From: Hyphomicrobium_A sp963812795
GTDB taxonomy: Bacteria > Pseudomonadota > Alphaproteobacteria > Rhizobiales > Hyphomicrobiaceae
Reading direction: 5' to 3'
Length of the DNA: 64,000 nt
Assembly: GCA_963812795.1 (NCBI GenBank)
Contig: CAWEWG010000008.1
Span: 62,001 to 126,000, forward strand
Shown here piece by piece: positions 18,396-26,584 of this stretch (positions are counted from its first letter, which is position 1; each line of letters opens with the position of its first letter). The notes under the pieces are model-generated. The model saw nothing but the letters and a program-made list of their open reading frames with translations, was not told the origin of the DNA and ran no database searches. The translations under genes and the position numbers were made by a program.

Positions 18396-19328
18396 CTAGT
18401 AGAAGAGGCTGGAGACGCTTTCCTCGCGCGCGGTGCGGATGATGGCCTCGCCGATGAGCGGCGCGATCGACAGCACGCGAATGTTCTTGGCGGCCAGCAC
18501 GGCAGCGGTCGGCTGGATGCTGTCGGTGATCACCAGCGATTTGAGCTTGGAGTTCTGGATGCGGCTCACGGCGCCGCCCGAAAGTACGCCGTGCGTGATG
18601 TAGGCCATCACCTCGATGGCTCCGTGCTTCAGCAGGGCCTCGGCGGCGTTCACCAGCGTGCCACCGGAATCGACGATGTCGTCGATGAGGATGCATCGCA
18701 TGCCCTTCACGTCGCCGATGACGTGCATCACTTCGAACTCGCCGGGCCGGTCGCGGCGCTTGTCGCAAATGGCGATGGGCGCTTCGATCCGCTTCGCCAA
18801 CGCGCGGGCACGCACCACGCCGCCGACGTCCGGCGAGACGACCATTAGGTTCTTGCCTTTGTGCTGCTCCTGGATGTCGCGCACCATCACCGGCGCGGCG
18901 AACAGGTTGTCGGTCGGGATGTCGAAGAAGCCCTGGATCTGTCCGGCGTGCAGGTCGAGCGTCATGACGCGGTTGGCGCCGGCGCGCTCGATGAGGTTGG
19001 CGACGAGCTTGGCCGTGATCGGCGTGCGCGGCCCCGGTTTGCGATCCTGGCGGGCATAGCCGTAGTAGGGAATGACGGCGGTGATGCGAGCTGCCGACGC
19101 GCGCTTCAGCGCGTCGATGAGGATCAGCAACTCCATCAGGTTGTCGTTGGCCGGGAAGGAGTTCGACTGGATCACGAAGACGTCCTGACCGCGGACGTTC
19201 TCCTGGATCTCGACGAAGATCTCCATGTCGGCAAAGCGCTTCACCTGGCCCTTGGTGGGGGGGATCTTCAGGTGCGCGCAAATCGCCTCGGCGAGGGGGC
19301 GGTTGGAGTTGCCGGCGACAATCTTCAT
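18396..19328 (-). CDS. prs: Ribose-phosphate pyrophosphokinase
   Basis: Makes PRPP from ribose-5-phosphate and ATP, supplying apt and HisG in the same window. The 310 residues match the family. Motifs are the N-terminus MKIVAGNSNRPLAEAI, the flexible catalytic loop KRRDRPGEFEV and the PRPP-binding loop LIDDIVDSGGTLVNAAEAL. The upstream frame is open to 19442, but MKIVAGN is the standard N-terminus. The ribosome site is weak, and MPFDPRPEG at 19370 is an alternative start. Confidence 0.96.
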   Translation of the reverse strand: MKIVAGNSNRPLAEAICAHLKIPPTKGQVKRFADMEIFVEIQENVRGQDVFVIQSNSFPANDNLMELLILIDALKRASAARITAVIPYYGYARQDRKPGPRTPITAKLVANLIERAGANRVMTLDLHAGQIQGFFDIPTDNLFAAPVMVRDIQEQHKGKNLMVVSPDVGGVVRARALAKRIEAPIAICDKRRDRPGEFEVMHVIGDVKGMRCILIDDIVDSGGTLVNAAEALLKHGAIEVMAYITHGVLSGGAVSRIQNSKLKSLVITDSIQPTAAVLAAKNIRVLSIAPLIGEAIIRTAREESVSSLFY

Positions 19329-19486
19329 CGAAAGTTGGCCACGGCCTTCGGGACGGGGATCGAAGGGCATGATGACGCCTCCACAGCCGTTCGCCGGGCT
19401 TCTAGCAAGAGGGCCCACACCTGTAAACGGCGGGGCCCTCATATTGCCGTCGGAAAGTTGACGCGGCGTGACCTGGCGGTCGCTGT

Positions 19487-20545
19487 TTAGTTCGAGCTGG
19501 TTCGCTGTGCCGCCTGCGGCAGGAGCTTAACAATTCCCTGCGCCGCCGCTGCCGCTGCCGCATCCGCCGTCTTGCCCCACGAGCCGTCGAGCGAGCCCTG
19601 TGGAACCTCGTTCTTCTGCGACACGGTGCCGAGCTTCTTGCCGGAGGGATCGGTGACGCTCCAGTCGATGGTGATCGGCTGCTTGCCGTCCTTGCCGGCG
19701 CCCATCGCCACCTTGCCTTCGACGACGTAGGTGTCGGGCGAAGGCGTGTCGGTGAGGGGGATGCCGCTGCGCGTCAGCTCACGCTGCAGCGCTACGCGCA
19801 GGGTCGAGCTGCCGTCGCCCGGCGCGCCGGTGACGGTCGGAACGAGCGCCTTCACGGAGCCCGTGCCGGTGCTGCCGGTGACGATCTGCTTCGACGAGGA
19901 CGGAGGCGGCGAATAAGCCCCCGGGGTCGTTGCCGCAGTCTGCACCATGCCGCCGGCCGTGCCTGCGCTGGCCACCGCTGGGGTGGCTCCGGCGCCCGGC
20001 ATCCACGCCGTCACCGAGGTGACGGTCTTGCTAGCAATGGATTGCACGAGGGTCGGCGTCACCGCCGTCCATGGATCTTTGCTCTTGCCCGAGGGCACGG
20101 TCTCTTCGCCGCTGACGCGGTGAACGCCCTTGCCGCCGGCATCCGTCACGTCCCAGATGTAGGACACCTTCGATTTGGTGCCCTTCTTCTCCAGCGACGA
20201 TACGACGTAGCCGCGGAGTGTGTACTCCGCTTTCTCGTCGGGCGTCTTGGCGACGCGAAGGCCTTGCCGCTCCATGTCCGCTATGAGCTGATTGCGCAGC
20301 TCACCCGAGACGTTCTCGGGCGGACCTATGACCGGAGCGACGGCGAATTGTGCGCCCTTCGAGGTTGCGAGCGGCGGCGGTGCGACGGATGCCGTCGGCG
20401 CGTCGCTGCTCGAACTGAAGAGCGAAGATGTAAGCGAGTTGGCAGTTTCGCATCCGGCCAATCCGAGGGCCATCCAGCCCGAGATCAATGCGAATGCTAA
20501 AGGCTTCGTTCTTTGCCAAGCCGCAGCAGTATCAAAGGTCGTCAC
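19487..20545 (-). CDS. Lipoprotein with duplicated domain
   Basis: A 352-residue protein beginning at a GTG with GGGGGAG upstream. The N-terminus ends in a lipobox (ALGLAGC, lipidated C32). Two copies of a roughly 110-residue domain follow: one near residues 60-180 (ELRNQLIADMERQGLRV, YTLRGYV, VSYIWDVTDAGGKGVHRVSG) and one near 235-345 (TLRVALQRELTRSGIPL, YVVEGKV, ITIDWSVTDPSGKKLGTVSQ), joined by a Ser/Thr/Pro-rich linker. The pattern LxxxLxxxGI...Y.v.G.v...i.WdvtDpsGkklg is the same in both. Probably an outer-membrane lipoprotein; function unknown. Its stop lies 158 bases upstream of prs. Confidence 0.65.
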   Translation of the reverse strand: MTTFDTAAAWQRTKPLAFALISGWMALGLAGCETANSLTSSLFSSSSDAPTASVAPPPLATSKGAQFAVAPVIGPPENVSGELRNQLIADMERQGLRVAKTPDEKAEYTLRGYVVSSLEKKGTKSKVSYIWDVTDAGGKGVHRVSGEETVPSGKSKDPWTAVTPTLVQSIASKTVTSVTAWMPGAGATPAVASAGTAGGMVQTAATTPGAYSPPPSSSKQIVTGSTGTGSVKALVPTVTGAPGDGSSTLRVALQRELTRSGIPLTDTPSPDTYVVEGKVAMGAGKDGKQPITIDWSVTDPSGKKLGTVSQKNEVPQGSLDGSWGKTADAAAAAAAQGIVKLLPQAAQRTSSN

Positions 20546-20747
20546 GGCGACGCTCCCCCGTTGAGTACCCGCTGTTTCTTCCGGCGGCCGGCGTACGAAC
20601 CTTGCGGCCTTGAACTCCTTAATGACCGGTACCTCTCCAGAATCGTCTAACCAGTCATTACTGCCGCGTCCAGATCGAATCCGAACGACCTGGCGTCCGA
20701 TAGTAATTCCCCGATAGAAACGCAGGACGCCATTGTGGATTGTGCAA

Positions 20748-21518
20748 TTAAGCCACGACAATGGCGGAGATTTGGCGGCCGTAATCGCCCTCGGAACGGT
20801 GTTGAGAGCGCCTGTAGCTGAAAAAAAGCAATTCGTTCGCATACGTGCACGCACTCTGACGCTCAATCTGACCGACACCGCTCGCCCGCAGCCGCATCTC
20901 GACAAAGCCCGGAAGGTCGAAGTGCGACCGCCCGTGATTGTTGCGGGCGAGAAACACTTCGTTGGTCGGGCAGCTTTTAAGCAAGGCTTCTTCGAAGTCT
21001 GGACCGACTTCATATGAAACTTGGTTAATGGCCGGTCCGATTGCCGCGACTATTCGATTTCGCCGGGCGCCAATGCCTTCCATGCTTGCCACCGCGGCCT
21101 CGATGACACCGCTGACTGCGCCCCGCCACCCTGCGTGCGCGGCGCCGACGACCCCGGCGTCCGGGTCGGCGAGGAGCACCGGGGCGCAATCGGCGGTGAG
21201 GATGCCAATGACGAGGCCGGGGGTGCTTGTGACCACGGCATCTGCCTTGGGGCGGGCGCTGGCGTCCACCGGACCCTCGATGACCACCGCATCGCCGCTG
21301 TGCACCTGGTAGACGGTGGCGACCTCGGGCCGGTGGCCGCCCAGGTGGCGGGCGACCCGGGCGCGGTTCTCGGTGACGTTGCGGGCGCCGTCGGCCGAAC
21401 CCGGTCCGCAGTTCAGGCTGGCATAGAGCCCGTCCGACACCCCCCCGAGGCGGGTGAAGAACCCGTGGCGGATGCCGGGGAGGCCGGAGAGGGACATCGC
21501 TTCGAGCGGCTGCAGCAT
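20748..21518 (-). CDS. pgeF: Peptidoglycan editing factor PgeF (YfiH family)
   Basis: A 256-residue YfiH/DUF152 protein, a zinc-containing purine nucleosidase-like enzyme that helps remove misincorporated residues from peptidoglycan precursors. Visible blocks are GIRHGFFTRLGGVSDG, the metal and active-site region LTADCAPVLLADPDAG and AAHAGWRGAVSG, and GPAINQVSYEVG. The start ATG 21518 lies 10 bases after the stop of the midA-like gene, so it is the third gene of the lgt cluster, a conserved alphaproteobacterial order. Confidence 0.9.
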   Translation of the reverse strand: MLQPLEAMSLSGLPGIRHGFFTRLGGVSDGLYASLNCGPGSADGARNVTENRARVARHLGGHRPEVATVYQVHSGDAVVIEGPVDASARPKADAVVTSTPGLVIGILTADCAPVLLADPDAGVVGAAHAGWRGAVSGVIEAAVASMEGIGARRNRIVAAIGPAINQVSYEVGPDFEEALLKSCPTNEVFLARNNHGRSHFDLPGFVEMRLRASGVGQIERQSACTYANELLFFSYRRSQHRSEGDYGRQISAIVVA

Positions 21519-21528
21519 GCGTCGAGAC

Positions 21529-22651
21529 CTAAGACGCGTCGGCGCCCGTGTCCATTGCCTGTAGCGCCGGCAACGGGGGAAGATCGGGGCTCCTGACGCC
21601 GAGCGCCTGAAAACGCATGCCCATGCCCCCCGGTGCGATGAGCCGCGCGATCCCCGCTTCGATCTGAGCGGCCTTCGCCGGGTTCGCCGCCATGAGCTTC
21701 GAGGCGCGCTCGATGATACCGAGTCGGCCGAGGAATTCCGCCTGCGCCACCGGGCCGTCGCAGGCGAGGCCGCCGGCGTGCATGGCTGCGGCAACGGCGG
21801 TGAAGTCGACCTGCGCCGTCAGGTCATTCGCGCCCGGGGCGTGCAACGGGTCGGCATACCGGTGGGCGGCGACGGCTTGCAGCGTGTCGCCATAGCCAGG
21901 TTGCGGGTGACCGTAGTCGATGAACAGCGCAGCGAGAGGCGTGCCAAGGCCGGCGAGCTGCGCGGCGAACGGCGCTAGCGCCAACCCGCGCGACTCATAG
22001 ATATCGCCGTCGCGTGGCTCGGCGAGGCCAGCAGGGGCGGCAAACGAGGCGTCCGCCAAGCCGTCGGCGAAGGTCAGCGCGCCCAATGGGGCGATGTCGA
22101 CGCAGCGTCGGTGCCAGTCGCCGTCGCGGAATACCCATTGGGCGACGGGGAGCGTATCAAGGAACTCGTTGGCGATGACGATCGCTGAACCCATGCCGGG
22201 CGGCGAGCCCGCTGCACCAGCGCACCGGCACCTCCTCATCCTTCAGGGTTGCGCGTTGGACCTGCTCGAGAACGGCGTTGCTCTCGATCAGCTCTACGCG
22301 TAATGCGTCGCGAAACGCAGGCACGAGGCGCGCCGCGCGCAGCACGTCAAGCATCAACGTGCCGCGTCCGGGTCCAAGTTCGACCAGCCGCAGCGCCGGC
22401 GGCGACCCCATCTGCTGCCAGACGACGGCGCACCACAGCCCGATGATCTCCCCGAACACCTGGCTGATCTCGGGCGCGGTAATGAAATCGCCGCCGCTGC
22501 CGATGGCCGGCTGGCGCTGGTAATAGCCATGCTCAGGATCCTGCAGGCAGGCCTGCATGTAATCGGCAACGTTCAGCGGACCCGATCGCGCAATGCGAGC
22601 CGCCAGCTTCAGCGCTAGCGGCGTCGCTGCGGGCGGTTCTCCGCCGCTCAT
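21529..22651 (-). pseudogene. MidA/NDUFAF7-family SAM-dependent methyltransferase gene, frameshifted
   Basis: Both halves of a DUF185 protein-arginine methyltransferase-like enzyme are present in different frames. The first (from ATG 22651) has GYYQRQPAIGSGGDFITAPE and the SAM-site block RLVELGPGRGTLM. The second begins usefully at MGSAIVIANEFLDTLPVAQW and runs to the normal end. One base too many near 22198-22206 (a CCC run on the coding strand) explains the break; dropping it gives WCSGLAAGMGSAIVIANEF, close to the family pattern. There are no other lesions. The start overlaps the lgt stop (ATGA). It may be a sequencing error or a recent mutation. Confidence 0.8.
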
Positions 22652-23502
22652 TTCAGGTCGCGGGTGCGCGCCAGGTGCACCACGAGCAGGCCCAACAGCA
22701 GCATGGGGATGGAGTAGACGATGCCGGGCGTCAGCGGCCCGATATTGAAGGCGTGGGCGAAGTGCGGCTCGCGGAACAGCTCGGACGTCGACCGCGCCAG
22801 CGCGTAGCCGGCGAGGAACACGCCGCTGACGAGGCCGGGTCGCTTGAGGGCGCCGAAGTAGTGAGTCATCAGGCGCAGCACCAGGAACAGCACTAGCCCC
22901 TCGAGCACGGCTTCATAGAGCTGGCTCGGATGGCGCGGCGTCGGCTCCACGTCGGGATGATGCAAGGCCGCCTCCGGGAACACCATTCCCCACGGCAGCG
23001 TCGTCGGCCGGCCGAAGAGTTCGCCGTTGATGAAGTTGGCGATGCGGCCGAAGAACAATCCGATCGGCACGGCCGCGGTGACGAGATCGCCCGTGCTCCA
23101 GGGATTGACGCCGTTGCGGCGCGCGAACACCCAGATGGCGATGAGGCAGCCGACGAGCGCGCCGTGGAACGCCATGCCGCCCTTCCAGACGGCGATGATG
23201 TCGCCTGGGTTGGCGAGGTAGTAGCTCGGCTCATAGAAGATGACGAAGCCGAGACGGCCACCGAGCACGACGCCCGCCGTTATGTAGAGCAGCAGGTCGT
23301 CGACCTTGGCCACATCGAACGGCGGCCGGCCGCCAGCCCATAGATCGGACTCGGACAGCAGCCGGCGGATATATAGCCAGCCGAGCAGAAGTCCGGCGAG
23401 ATAGGCGAGCCCATACCACTTGATCGCCACCGGCCCGAGCTGCAGGGCGACGGGGTCGATGTTGGGAAATGGAATGGCCCACAGGTGCATCAGCAGGTTC
23501 AT
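22648..23502 (-). CDS. lgt: Prolipoprotein diacylglyceryl transferase
   Basis: Transfers diacylglycerol from phosphatidylglycerol to the lipobox cysteine of prolipoproteins at the inner membrane. The 284-residue product has seven hydrophobic helices and the Lgt signature FFGRIANFINGELFGRPT with GMVFP after it. The N-terminal stretch IKWYGLAYLAGLLLGW is typical. It overlaps the downstream midA-like start by the ATGA arrangement and is divergent from ubiK, 180 bases away. Confidence 0.96.
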   Translation of the reverse strand: MNLLMHLWAIPFPNIDPVALQLGPVAIKWYGLAYLAGLLLGWLYIRRLLSESDLWAGGRPPFDVAKVDDLLLYITAGVVLGGRLGFVIFYEPSYYLANPGDIIAVWKGGMAFHGALVGCLIAIWVFARRNGVNPWSTGDLVTAAVPIGLFFGRIANFINGELFGRPTTLPWGMVFPEAALHHPDVEPTPRHPSQLYEAVLEGLVLFLVLRLMTHYFGALKRPGLVSGVFLAGYALARSTSELFREPHFAHAFNIGPLTPGIVYSIPMLLLGLLVVHLARTRDLK

Positions 23503-23682
23503 CGGGTGCTTTCGGGCCGACTTCCGCGGCCTCTCCTATGGGCTCAGTGCGCGCGCCGCACGATTTCGGCAGGGAGCGAGCGCTGTCAAGGGCCGCTCGC
23601 CGTCTTGAACCGACCATGCGAGGCGCCCATAGTCGGTGCAATGGCGCGCCGAGCACGCCGCGCATCTCCCCGGAGCAACGCC

Positions 23683-23943
23683 ATGACCCAGACGACAAAT
23701 CGTTTCCTCGACGAGTTTGCCAAGCTGATGACGGACGCCGCCGGCGCGGCCGATGGCCTCAGGAAAGAGGCCGAGTCGCTATTCAAGTCGCAGGGCGAGC
23801 GTTTCCTGCGTGAGATGGACGTCGTGCGGCGCGAGGAGTTCGAGGCGGTAAAGGCCATGGCTGAGAAGGCGCGCGCCGAGAACGAGCGGCTGGAAACGCG
23901 CATCGCCGCGCTGGAAGCGCAATTGCGGCAGGGTTCGGTGTAG
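23683..23943 (+). CDS. ubiK: Ubiquinone biosynthesis accessory factor UbiK
   Basis: An 86-residue BMFP-domain (DUF526) protein. It has the family plan: an amphipathic N-terminal helix (FLDEFAKLMTDAAGAADGLR) and a C-terminal trimeric coiled coil (RREEFEAVKAMAEKARAENE, then RLETRIAALEAQL). UbiK proteins assist the soluble ubiquinone-synthesis enzymes. CGGAG precedes the ATG at 23683. It is divergent from lgt and followed by ybjN and proC. Confidence 0.85.
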   Translation: MTQTTNRFLDEFAKLMTDAAGAADGLRKEAESLFKSQGERFLREMDVVRREEFEAVKAMAEKARAENERLETRIAALEAQLRQGSV

Positions 23944-24119
23944 GCACACGCGGACGCCTTGCCGCACATTGGCCGTGGACAATGCCGGGCCGAACTTGCG
24001 ACTCGCACCCCCGTCTGTTTTCGTCGCCCCGGTTCGCCTAGTTCGTCGCTCCGTAGTGTCGCGTCGCTTTGTATCAACTACGAAAAAAAGCCCGCGACCT
24101 ATAGAGGGATGTTCGAAGC

Positions 24120-24614
24120 ATGTCGGCTCAATTCAGCCCCGAGCGCCTGAAGAATCCTATCGACCTCATCGAGCGCTTGGCTGCTGCGCACGACTGGAGC
24201 TGCGACCGCACGAATGACGACGAGCTGACGCTCGTCATCGCCGGAACGTGGACCGACTATCACGTCTCGCTCAACTGGCGCGATGACCTCGAGGCGCTGC
24301 ACCTCGCCTGCGCCTTCGACTTCCGCGTCCCCGAGAACCGCCTCAACGAAATGTACAAACTGGTGGCGCAGATCAACGAGCAGCTGTGGCTCGGCCATTT
24401 CGATCTGTGGACGCAGGAAGGCCTAGTCATGTTCCGCCACGCGCTGCTGCTCAACGGCTCGGTGGCGACGGCGAGCCAGTGCGAAGCCATGCTGCAGGCG
24501 GCGCTCGAAGGATGCGAGCGCTACTATCAGGCCTTCCAGTTCGTCGTCTGGGCGGGTAAGCCAAGCCGCGAGGCGCTGGTTTCGACCATGTTCGAGACCG
24601 AGGGCCAAGCCTAG
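24120..24614 (+). CDS. YbjN-domain protein
   Basis: A 164-residue cytoplasmic protein of the YbjN family, which has a fold like type III secretion chaperones. Diagnostic stretches are AGTWTDYHVSLNWRDDLEAL, RLNEMYKLVAQINEQLWLGH and FRHALLLNG. In E. coli YbjN influences motility and stress, but no biochemical function is settled. It precedes proC by 39 bases on the same strand, a gene pair common in Hyphomicrobiales. Confidence 0.8.
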   Translation: MSAQFSPERLKNPIDLIERLAAAHDWSCDRTNDDELTLVIAGTWTDYHVSLNWRDDLEALHLACAFDFRVPENRLNEMYKLVAQINEQLWLGHFDLWTQEGLVMFRHALLLNGSVATASQCEAMLQAALEGCERYYQAFQFVVWAGKPSREALVSTMFETEGQA

Positions 24615-24653
24615 AACCGGGCGGCACGCCGCCCGTCACAGCGGGTGGCGCAG

Positions 24654-25475
24654 ATGTCATTCACCATTCAAGGTCCGCTGCTGCTCGCCGGCGCGGGTAA
24701 GATGGGCGGAGCGATCCTCTCTGGGTTGCTCGCCCGCGGCCTCGATGCCCGCTCGGTGATCGTGCAGGATCCCGATCCGGCAAAGCCCGTCGCCGATCTT
24801 CTCGCCGACAACGGCATTGATGTGCTGCCGTTCATCGACGAGCTGACGCAGCCCCCCGGCGTGATCCTCGTCGCGGTCAAGCCGCAGGTGATGGACGAGG
24901 TGATGCCGGGATTGGCCAAGCTCGCCGGCCCGCAAACGCTGCTGGTGTCCATTGCCGCCGGCCGGCGCATGGCGACGTTTGAGCGGTATCTGCCGGGCCG
25001 TGCCATCGTGCGCGCCATGCCCAATACTCCGGCCGCTATCGGCCGCGGCATCACGGCCGCCGTCGCCAACGGCGATGTCACCCCGGCGCAGCGTGCATTG
25101 GCGGACGATCTGTTGTCGGCGGTCGGCGAGGTCGTATGGATCGAAGACGAGTCGCTGATGGACGCGGTCACCGCCGTTTCCGGCTCGGGACCCGCCTACG
25201 TGTACCTATTGGCCGAGTGCCTCGCCGAGGCAGGGCGCGCCGCCGGGCTCGATGCCAAGCTCGCAGAGCGGCTGGCGCGGGCAACCATCACCGGATCGGC
25301 CGCGCTGCTGGAAGCATCCGACCTTTCCGCAGCAAAGTTGCGCACCAACGTGACGTCGCCGGGCGGCACGACGGCGGCGGCCCTCGAAATCCTCGGGGGC
25401 GCTGACGGCTTGCAGAAGCTGATGACCGCGGCAGTGGGGGCGGCAACGAAACGCGGCCGCGAATTGGCGAAATGA
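24654..25475 (+). CDS. proC: Pyrroline-5-carboxylate reductase
   Basis: Reduces pyrroline-5-carboxylate to proline with NAD(P)H. The 273-residue product shows the Rossmann motif LAGAGKMGGAILSGLL, the cofactor block ILVAVKPQVMDEV, RAMPNTPAAIGRGITA and the C-terminal signature LRTNVTSPGGTTAAALE. ATG 24654 is preferred; GTG 24645 is an alternative. It is preceded by ybjN, likely in one transcript. Confidence 0.95.
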   Translation: MSFTIQGPLLLAGAGKMGGAILSGLLARGLDARSVIVQDPDPAKPVADLLADNGIDVLPFIDELTQPPGVILVAVKPQVMDEVMPGLAKLAGPQTLLVSIAAGRRMATFERYLPGRAIVRAMPNTPAAIGRGITAAVANGDVTPAQRALADDLLSAVGEVVWIEDESLMDAVTAVSGSGPAYVYLLAECLAEAGRAAGLDAKLAERLARATITGSAALLEASDLSAAKLRTNVTSPGGTTAAALEILGGADGLQKLMTAAVGAATKRGRELAK

Positions 25476-25878
25476 GCGTGACGCTCGTGCCAATGCGCGG
25501 CCGCGTCTCTTGCGTTGCCTGAGCGGGCGTGAGCCCCGGCGGGCCCAGGCAATTTGGTGGACGGTGGCACCAATGGCTCAAAAACCAAGGAGGAGAGGTT
25601 CTGAACCGAGTTGCGCGTATGGCGCCTTCTGCGTCTCACCTAGCGCCACTTATGATATGTTATTACATTCAGCGCAAGTCCCAGAATGCCGCGCTCACGA
25701 GTTTGTGTGGGGGCGGGAATTTTTCCCAATAGCGCTAGTGGCTTATGCCCGATCTGGCCACGTCCGCTCGCCGATCTGACCAGGCGTGCGACCGTTCAAT
25801 CAGGTCATTGCACCGGCCATCTTCAGATCAGCTCCGCGGGTGCCTACCTTTTAGGTTGTCACAACACGGGAGCAGGCC
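25476..25878. other. Non-coding gap of about 400 bases between proC and a TetR gene
   Basis: I see no credible gene here. Open frames of 60-90 codons lack ribosome sites and have no protein character. The right half is more AT-rich than its surroundings and probably holds the tetR promoter. No tRNA, repeat or clear operator was recognised. Confidence 0.5.
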
Positions 25879-26571
25879 ATGCTGGACCAGTTGACCATTC
25901 GCGGACGGCTCGTCGCTGCCGCCATGAAGCTTGCCGCCGAGCGGCCGTGGCGCGAGGTGACGCTTCCCGACATTGCCGCAGCCGCCAACGTCAGTCTCGT
26001 CGACGTGCGCAACGAGTTCGACTCCAAGGGCGATGTGCTCGCGGCATTCGTGCGCATGGTCGATGACGCGGTTCTGGCGCGCGCACCGCAGCGCTCGGGA
26101 TCGCAGCCGCGCGATGCCCTGTTTGAAGTCATCATGAGCCGGTTCGACGTGCTGGCGGCCTATAAACCGGCCTTGAAGTCGATCGGCGCGGCGTGGCCGA
26201 TGGATGCCGCGCTGATGCGCGCCATCGCCCGATCGCAGGCGTGGATGCTGCGGGCTGCCGGTATCCGCAGCGAAGGCGTCGAAGGCCAGGTGCGCGCCGC
26301 CGGTCTCGGTGCGGTGTACGCTTCGGCTTATCGCACGTGGCTGGCAGACAATGATCCTGGGCTCGCCAAGACGATGGCCGCACTCGATCGGCGGCTGCGG
26401 CGTGGCGAGAGCACGCTGCAGTGCTTCGACGCGGCAGTATCGAAGCTCTGCGGGTTCCTCGACCGTTGCGCTGCGGCGGCGCGCCCCCGCACCGGGCCGG
26501 CAAAAGCGGGCGCCGATCCCAACACCTCGGCCGATCCTGCCGCCACCGTTCCGCCCGGCGCGCTCTCCTAA
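25879..26571 (+). CDS. TetR-family transcriptional regulator
   Basis: A 230-residue regulator. The N-terminal helix-turn-helix (RGRLVAAAMKLAAERPWREV, TLPDIAAAANVSLVDVRNEF, SKGDVLAAFVR) fits TetR. The ligand half contains RFDVLAAYKPALKSIG and WMLRAAGI, resembling the COQ9-like and TetR C-terminal helices. It ends in a Pro/Ala-rich tail of about 30 residues. GGGAGC is 6 bases before the ATG. No gene is divergent from it, so the target is not obvious. Confidence 0.8.
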   Translation: MLDQLTIRGRLVAAAMKLAAERPWREVTLPDIAAAANVSLVDVRNEFDSKGDVLAAFVRMVDDAVLARAPQRSGSQPRDALFEVIMSRFDVLAAYKPALKSIGAAWPMDAALMRAIARSQAWMLRAAGIRSEGVEGQVRAAGLGAVYASAYRTWLADNDPGLAKTMAALDRRLRRGESTLQCFDAAVSKLCGFLDRCAAAARPRTGPAKAGADPNTSADPAATVPPGALS

Positions 26572-26584
26572 TCGCAGGGAGATC

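Noticed and set aside
25476..25878. Possible tRNA or small gene in the proC-tetR gap
   Set aside because: No cloverleaf with a TTCGAAT-type arm was found, and short frames lack ribosome sites.
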